Shown here: positions 59,583 to 64,000 of the stretch, piece after piece
Numbering within the stretch: the stretch's first letter is position 1
Layout of the letters: each line of letters starts with the position of its first letter
From: Gemmatimonadales bacterium
GTDB lineage: Bacteria; Gemmatimonadota; Gemmatimonadetes; Gemmatimonadales; GWC2-71-9
Assembly: GCA_041390145.1 (NCBI GenBank)
Contig: JAWKQM010000002.1
Coordinates: 310,001-374,000, forward strand
Reading direction: 5' to 3'
Length of the DNA: 64,000 bases
Program-made: the position numbers and the translations under genes
Notes under the pieces: generated by a model
The model's database searches: none
What the model saw: only the letters and a program-made list of their open reading frames with translations
What the model was told of the DNA's origin: nothing

Positions 59583-61412
59583 ATGCCTGACCTGCGCCAG
59601 CTGCTCGCCGACGGCCATGTCCACGTTTCCGACGGCGCGATGGGGACGATGCTCTACAGCAAGGGCGTCTTCCTCAACGTCTGTTACGACGAACTCAACC
59701 TCCGGCAGCCCGACATCATCCGCGAGATTCATCGCGAGTACGTCCGCGCGGGCGCCGAGGTGATCGAAACGAACACCTTCGGCGCCAATCCCGTGAAGCT
59801 GGCGCACCACGGACTGGCGGACGACACCGAGACGATCAACGAGGCGGCCGCGCGCCTGGCGCGAGAGGCGGCCGGGGATCGCGCGTGTGTGGTAGGCGCC
59901 ATCGGTCCGCTCGGTATCCGCATCGAGCCGTTCGGCGAGACCTCGGTGGAGGAGGCGCAGGCGGCCTTCGCACGACAGGCGGCCGGGCTCCTGGCCGGCG
60001 GCGTGGACGGCTTCCTCCTGGAGACGTTCAGCGACGTTGAGGAACTCCGCGCGGCGGTGAACGGCGTCCGCGGCCTGTCCGACCTGCCGATCATCGCCCA
60101 GATGACCGTCGGCGAGGACGGACGGACCCACTACGGGACGGCGCCCTCCACCTTCGGACCGGCCATCGCCGCCATGGGGGTGGATGTCATCGGAGTGAAC
60201 TGCTCCGTTGGCCCGCACGGAGTCCTCGAGGCCATTGAGCACCTGGCGCGGGTCGTCGACCTCCCCCTGAGCGCCATGCCCAACGCCGGCCTCCCGCGCG
60301 ACGTCGGCGGCCGCAAGATGTACATGGCCTCACCAGAGTACATGGCCACCTACGCGAAGCGGATGGTCGAGGCGGGCGCGCGCATCGTGGGTGGGTGCTG
60401 CGGCACCACCCCCGAGCATATCAAGGCGATGGTGGGCTTCGTGCAGAGCGCCTCGCCGCGCCACGCCCACCTGACCGTCGCGCCGGCCACGGCGCAAGGC
60501 GTCCCCGCCCTGCCGCTCGCCGAGCGCTCGAAGCTGGGCGCCAAGCTGGCTGCGGGGGCGTTTGTCACCACGGTTGAAATCGTACCGCCCAAGGGAGTCG
60601 ACCCGGCACCGATGTACGCGCAGGTGCGCGCGCTCAAGGCCGCCGGGGTGGACGCGGTCAACGTGCCGGATGGACCCCGGGCGCAGAGTCGGATGGGCGC
60701 CCTGCTCTCGGGGCTGCTCATCGAGCGCGAGGTGGGGCTCGAGGCGGTCGTCCATTACGCCTGCCGCGACCGTAACCTGCTCGGCATGCTCTCCGACCTG
60801 CTCGGCGCGGCCGCGGCGGGGCTCCGAAATCTCCTCATCATCACGGGCGATCCGCCCAAGATGGGCCCCTACCCCGACGCGACCGCCGTCTTTGACATCG
60901 ACGCCATCGGGTTGACGAACCTCGTCTCCCGACTGAACCATGGACTCGACCCCGGCGGCAACGCCATCGGCGCGCCGACCCGGTTCGTGATCGGCGTGGG
61001 CGCCAACCCCACCGCGCCGGATATCGAGCGGGAAATGTCCCGCCTGGCATGGAAGGTGGACGCCGGCGCCGAGTATGTCGTCACTCAGCCGGTGTTCGAC
61101 CTCGAGCAATTGGACCGGTTCCTTGAACGCGCCTCGAAGCACCGCATTCCGGTCATCGCGGGGCTCTGGCCGCTCGTCTCGCTCCGCAACGCGGAGTTCC
61201 TGGCCAACGAAGTGCCCGGTGTCTCGGTGCCCCTCGCCGTGCTGGAGCGGATGCGGGTGGCCAGCGCCGCTGGACGGGAGGCGGGGCTCGCGGAAGGGGT
61301 CCAAATTGCCCGCGAAATGCTCGAGGCGGTGCGGCCGCGCGTGCAGGGCGTGCAGATAGCCGCGCCCCTCGGGCGGGTGCCGGTGGTGCTGGAGGTGCTG
61401 GGGACGGAGTGA
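59583..61412 (+). CDS. Bifunctional homocysteine S-methyltransferase / methylenetetrahydrofolate reductase
   Basis: 609 aa. The N-terminal half is a homocysteine methyltransferase barrel (SDGAMGTMLYSKGVFLNVCY; zinc ligands Cys207 in GVNCSVGPHG and Cys272-Cys273 in GGCCGTTPEHI). From about residue 320 a MetF-type flavoprotein barrel follows (FVTTVEIVPPKGVDPAPMYA, NLLIITGDPPKMGPYPDAT, YVVTQPVFDLEQLDRFLERA). This is the YitJ-type fusion. It should make methyltetrahydrofolate, the methyl donor for MetH encoded 20 bp upstream. GGGGGA precedes the ATG. Confidence 0.94.
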   Translation: MPDLRQLLADGHVHVSDGAMGTMLYSKGVFLNVCYDELNLRQPDIIREIHREYVRAGAEVIETNTFGANPVKLAHHGLADDTETINEAAARLAREAAGDRACVVGAIGPLGIRIEPFGETSVEEAQAAFARQAAGLLAGGVDGFLLETFSDVEELRAAVNGVRGLSDLPIIAQMTVGEDGRTHYGTAPSTFGPAIAAMGVDVIGVNCSVGPHGVLEAIEHLARVVDLPLSAMPNAGLPRDVGGRKMYMASPEYMATYAKRMVEAGARIVGGCCGTTPEHIKAMVGFVQSASPRHAHLTVAPATAQGVPALPLAERSKLGAKLAAGAFVTTVEIVPPKGVDPAPMYAQVRALKAAGVDAVNVPDGPRAQSRMGALLSGLLIEREVGLEAVVHYACRDRNLLGMLSDLLGAAAAGLRNLLIITGDPPKMGPYPDATAVFDIDAIGLTNLVSRLNHGLDPGGNAIGAPTRFVIGVGANPTAPDIEREMSRLAWKVDAGAEYVVTQPVFDLEQLDRFLERASKHRIPVIAGLWPLVSLRNAEFLANEVPGVSVPLAVLERMRVASAAGREAGLAEGVQIAREMLEAVRPRVQGVQIAAPLGRVPVVLEVLGTE

Positions 61413-61416
61413 ACCC

Positions 61417-61434
61417 CACCGGGCAATCCCGGTG
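61417..61434. terminator. Hairpin between convergent genes
   Basis: CACCGGG-CAAT-CCCGGTG, 7-bp perfect stem, in the 37-bp gap between the methyltransferase/reductase gene (+) and the RCC1-like gene (-). There is no U-tract, so confidence is moderate. Confidence 0.55.
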
Positions 61435-61449
61435 AGGTGCGGCGGGACT

Positions 61450-62841
61450 CTAGCGCAGCACTGCTGGGGCGGGCGGCGCCTGGCGGACGGGCATGACCGG
61501 GAAGTAACCATTGACGTTCTGCCCCGTCCAGTAGTCCCACATTTCGCGCACGCAGTAGACCTCGTTCTCGGGTCCGAGGACGCAACCAATCCCGTGATCA
61601 GCAAACCCGGCCACTGGAAGTTGTCCCAACCCTTCAACCGTGGGCGATGGGTCCCAGGACGGATGCAGAAAGTCGGGGCCGACCCCCCGAACGAGTTGCC
61701 CGCCCTGGAGCTTCACCATCAGCCTGTCCTCAGTGGCCCCGACCAGCAGGACCCCGGTAGCCGACAGCACTGGCTCGAGCCACTGGGTTCCGGTGCTGTA
61801 ACTCCTCCCCCAGCACCAAAGTTCGCCCTCGGATGTACGGCCACACGCGAAATACTGACCCACTACCAGGTCGACGAATCGCCCACCACCGTTGACGGTG
61901 ACCGGAACAGCCGACGGGATGTATGAGCCGTTTCCCGGCGGCTCCTCGCCCCAGCACGCAGCGGTTGAATCACGCTGAAGCCCGCAATAGAGGCGTCCAT
62001 CGTATTCCATTCGCAGCGCCGTAAACGAAGGGGATCCTGGCACCATCGCCACGTCACCGTCCTTCCAGCACCATGCACGACCATCCGAAGCGGCAAGTCC
62101 GCACGTCCCGCCTCGAGTAGAGCCAGTCAGGCTCCCGGATCGGAGAGGTGGGAAGCCGACGACCTGCGTCAGGGGAAGCTCGACGTGTGGCGGGGCACCA
62201 CACCAAACGCTGCCGGAGACATCGAGGGCACAAGTGCGATAGTCCTCCCCGAACGCCACATCTGTGTATTCACGAGCGCCATCGTATAGGGCCGGCCCCT
62301 TGCTGTTGAAGTAGCTTCCGCTTTCCCAAGGCCTTGCCGAGGCTGAGTCGTAGTCGGACGCTGGCGGCCCCTCGATCCCCCCGCGCCCCCAACACCAGAT
62401 GGCCCCTCCAACCAGTCCACAACCGATGTAGAAGTTGCCAGCGACCTCCGTGGCCCGGAACACCTCCCCGGTCGCCGTAAAGGTGTGGGACGACTCCTCC
62501 CCCAGGCTCACCCGGAGCTCATTGTAGCCCGGCCTTGCCCCCAGGGTCCAGACGCCCGCGACGGTGCCATCGGTGTCGGATGCTGGGGAGAGTGGGAGGA
62601 CGCTTCCACCCCCGTCCCGCACTACCCAGGAGACCTCCACCCCGACCCGTGGTTTCCCCGCCGCGTCGAGCACCCGGACAAAGAGGGTGTCCATCAGCGG
62701 GAATCCCGGCGCACCAACGAGGGTGGACGGAGCACGGGTCACGACCAGCTGGTCGGGTAGGGGCGCGGTTGCGGGGTCGTTGCAGGCGACCAGCGCGAGG
62801 GTGCCGAGCGCAGACCATGGGATGCCTCGGGAGAGAGCCAT
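61450..62841 (-). CDS. RCC1-repeat-like lipoprotein with N-terminal Ig-like domain
   Basis: 463 aa. Start 62841 is supported by AGGAGC upstream and gives a lipobox Cys21 (PWSALGTLALVAC); a longer frame is Arg-rich and unlikely. The N-terminal part (residues about 30-120) is a bacterial Ig-like domain (DTLFVRVLDAAGKPRVGVEV, DTDGTVAGVWTLGARPGYNE). The remainder holds several RCC1-type blades with the Cys-x-Leu...Trp-Cys-Trp-Gly pattern (CGLVGGAIWCWGRG, CALDVSGSVWCG, CGLAASDGRAWCW, CGRTSEGELWCWG), likely closing a beta-propeller with disulfides. It is a surface or periplasmic protein of unknown ligand. Confidence 0.82.
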   Translation of the reverse strand: MALSRGIPWSALGTLALVACNDPATAPLPDQLVVTRAPSTLVGAPGFPLMDTLFVRVLDAAGKPRVGVEVSWVVRDGGGSVLPLSPASDTDGTVAGVWTLGARPGYNELRVSLGEESSHTFTATGEVFRATEVAGNFYIGCGLVGGAIWCWGRGGIEGPPASDYDSASARPWESGSYFNSKGPALYDGAREYTDVAFGEDYRTCALDVSGSVWCGAPPHVELPLTQVVGFPPLRSGSLTGSTRGGTCGLAASDGRAWCWKDGDVAMVPGSPSFTALRMEYDGRLYCGLQRDSTAACWGEEPPGNGSYIPSAVPVTVNGGGRFVDLVVGQYFACGRTSEGELWCWGRSYSTGTQWLEPVLSATGVLLVGATEDRLMVKLQGGQLVRGVGPDFLHPSWDPSPTVEGLGQLPVAGFADHGIGCVLGPENEVYCVREMWDYWTGQNVNGYFPVMPVRQAPPAPAVLR

Positions 62842-62883
62842 GCGAGTGCTCCTGCGTAGGACGGCTGGCCGGAGGTTCACGAA

Positions 62884-62911
62884 TACATACCTCCCGCCGC
62901 GGCGAACGCAA
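62884..62911 (-). promoter_or_regulatory. Candidate promoter of the RCC1-like gene
   Basis: Minus strand: TTGCGT (62906-62911), 16-bp spacer, TATGTA (62884-62889), about 35-40 bp before the predicted leader start. Both boxes are partial matches. Confidence 0.35.
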
Positions 62912-62921
62912 TGTGGACGGA

Positions 62922-62950
62922 TTGAACGCGCGGAGGCGGGCGGGTATCTT
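62922..62950 (+). promoter_or_regulatory. Candidate promoter of the acyl-CoA dehydrogenase gene
   Basis: TTGAAC (62922-62927), 17-bp spacer, TATCTT (62945-62950). Transcription would begin near 62957, 34 bp before the ATG. Each box keeps four of six consensus bases, but the spacing is ideal. Confidence 0.45.
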
Positions 62951-62990
62951 CCCGCACGACTCAAGCCCCCGCCCGGCGGGGAGGAATCCC

Positions 62991-64000
62991 ATGACCGAAC
63001 TTTCCATGACCATCCCTCCTCTGACGACGCTGACCGAGGAAGAGGAGATGTTCCGGAGTGCCGTCCGCGACTTCGCCGAATCGGAAATCCGGCCGCATGT
63101 CCACGACATGGACGCCCGCGCCCAGTTCAACGCCGACATCATCCCCAAGTTCTTCGAGCTCGGCCTGATGGGGGTCGAGATCCCCGAACAGTTCGGTGGC
63201 GCGGGCGGCAACATCTTCCTGGCCGTGCTCGCCATCGAGGAGCTGGCCCGGGTCGATGCCTCGGCGGCCATCTACGTGGACGTCCACAACACCCTGGTCA
63301 ACAACTGCGTCCTGCGGTGGGGGTCACCGGAAATCCACAAGAAGTACCTGCCGAGGATGGCGAGCGACATGCTCGGCGCCTTCGCGCTGTCCGAGCCGGC
63401 GAGCGGCAGCGACGCCTTCGCCCTCGAAACGAAGGCCGAGCGGAAGGGCGATCACTGGGAGCTGACTGGTCGGAAGTTCTGGATCACCAACGGCGCGGAG
63501 GCGGAGCTCTTCATCGTCTTCGCCAACACCGACTTCTCCAAGGGCTACAAGGGGATCACCGGGTTCCTGATCGAGAAGGGCTTCCCGGGCTTCAAGGTGG
63601 GCAAGAAGGAGGACAAGCTCGGCATCCGCGCCTCGAGCACGACCGAGCTGATTCTCGAGAATTGCGTCGTGCCCGACGAGAACGTCCTCGGCCCGGTCGG
63701 CCTCGGCTACAAGATTGCCATCGAGACGCTGAATGAGGGCCGCATCGGGATCGGCGCCCAGATGATCGGCGTGGCCACCGGCGCCCTCGAAGCCGCCACT
63801 GCCTACCTGAAGGAGCGGAAGCAGTTCGGGAAGCCGATCGCCGAATTCCAGGGCGTCCAGTTCCAGCTGGCGCAGATGGGCACCGAGCTGGAGGCCGCCA
63901 AGCTGATGGTGTACAACGCGGCGCGGATCAAGTGTGCCGGGCAGCCGTTCCTCCGCGAGGCCGCCATGGCCAAGCTCTTCAGCTCGCAGGTGGCCGATCG
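62991..64000 (+). CDS. Acyl-CoA dehydrogenase, 3' truncated
   Basis: 336 residues are visible and the frame is open at the window end. The family signature GAFALSEPASGSDAFALETK and FAD-binding text (WELTGRKFWITNGAEAELFI, KLGIRASSTTELILENCVVP) match short/branched-chain acyl-CoA dehydrogenases. The catalytic Glu of this branch lies beyond the window edge and cannot be checked. GAGGAATCCC precedes the ATG. It removes hydrogens from acyl-CoA in beta-oxidation, passing electrons to ETF. Confidence 0.93.
   Translation, partial: MTELSMTIPPLTTLTEEEEMFRSAVRDFAESEIRPHVHDMDARAQFNADIIPKFFELGLMGVEIPEQFGGAGGNIFLAVLAIEELARVDASAAIYVDVHNTLVNNCVLRWGSPEIHKKYLPRMASDMLGAFALSEPASGSDAFALETKAERKGDHWELTGRKFWITNGAEAELFIVFANTDFSKGYKGITGFLIEKGFPGFKVGKKEDKLGIRASSTTELILENCVVPDENVLGPVGLGYKIAIETLNEGRIGIGAQMIGVATGALEAATAYLKERKQFGKPIAEFQGVQFQLAQMGTELEAAKLMVYNAARIKCAGQPFLREAAMAKLFSSQVAD

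Overview
The window is a GC-rich, gene-dense bacterial chromosome segment from a diderm. The combination of a TonB-dependent receptor, a giant secreted protein with a type IX (T9SS)-style C-terminal sorting domain, a PorV/PorQ-family barrel, a GWxTD protein, many Ig-like/RCC1-like lipoproteins, a SigR/RsrA-type redox sigma pair and a SAM-II riboswitch suggests a Gemmatimonadota-like bacterium. That placement is inferred from family content, not from a marker gene. No rRNA, tRNA, IS element, prophage or CRISPR array was seen.

Layout. 1-4.1 kb (+): the end of ctaB (heme o synthase), an overlapping MsbA-like ABC exporter, and an arylsulfotransferase-like lipoprotein. 4.2-15.6 kb (-): an operon-like block reading TonB receptor, 1319-aa T9SS-type secreted protein, PorV/PorQ-family protein, GWxTD protein, Ig-like lipoprotein. 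It is driven by a sigma70-type promoter with a Crp/Fnr-like inverted repeat inside its spacer. 15.8-17.6 kb (-): an M24 peptidase and a V4R-like protein. 17.7-24.1 kb (+): SigR-like sigma and RsrA-like anti-sigma, then a translationally coupled set (DUF92, FAD oxidoreductase, flavin reductase, methyltransferase, SRPBCC, ketosynthase) resembling a small polyketide/lipid-tailoring pathway, then an aquaporin. 24.2-27.1 kb (-): ccmABCD heme export headed by STAS and receiver proteins. 27.5-29.5 kb (+): acetyl-CoA synthetase.

29.6-34.6 kb (-): DsbA-like and VKOR-like thiol oxidation genes followed by two tandem kup potassium transporters, all packed within 0-4 bp. 34.8-40.3 kb: small proteins, OsmC, a CDP-alcohol phosphatidyltransferase, a fused M16 protease and a TPR protein. 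40.4-45.2 kb (+): a TetR-controlled tripartite efflux operon (TolC, EmrA/HlyD, EmrB/DHA2) with a visible operator. 45.2-49.5 kb (-): PAP2 phosphatase, solitary WtpA/ModA-like binding protein, P5C dehydrogenase and a secreted protein. 49.5-55.7 kb (+): CutA, YIP1, YfcC-like carrier, GNAT, acyl-ACP desaturase, YggT and DUF167. 55.7-61.4 kb (+): a SAM-II riboswitch, metH and a second homocysteine methyltransferase fused to methylenetetrahydrofolate reductase. 61.4-64 kb: an RCC1-like lipoprotein (-) and a truncated acyl-CoA dehydrogenase (+).

The most system-like candidates for novelty are the receptor/T9SS-substrate/PorV/GWxTD operon with its hairpins at cistron junctions, the SigR-headed ketosynthase cluster that lacks an acyl carrier protein, and the DsbA-VKOR-Kup-Kup operon.
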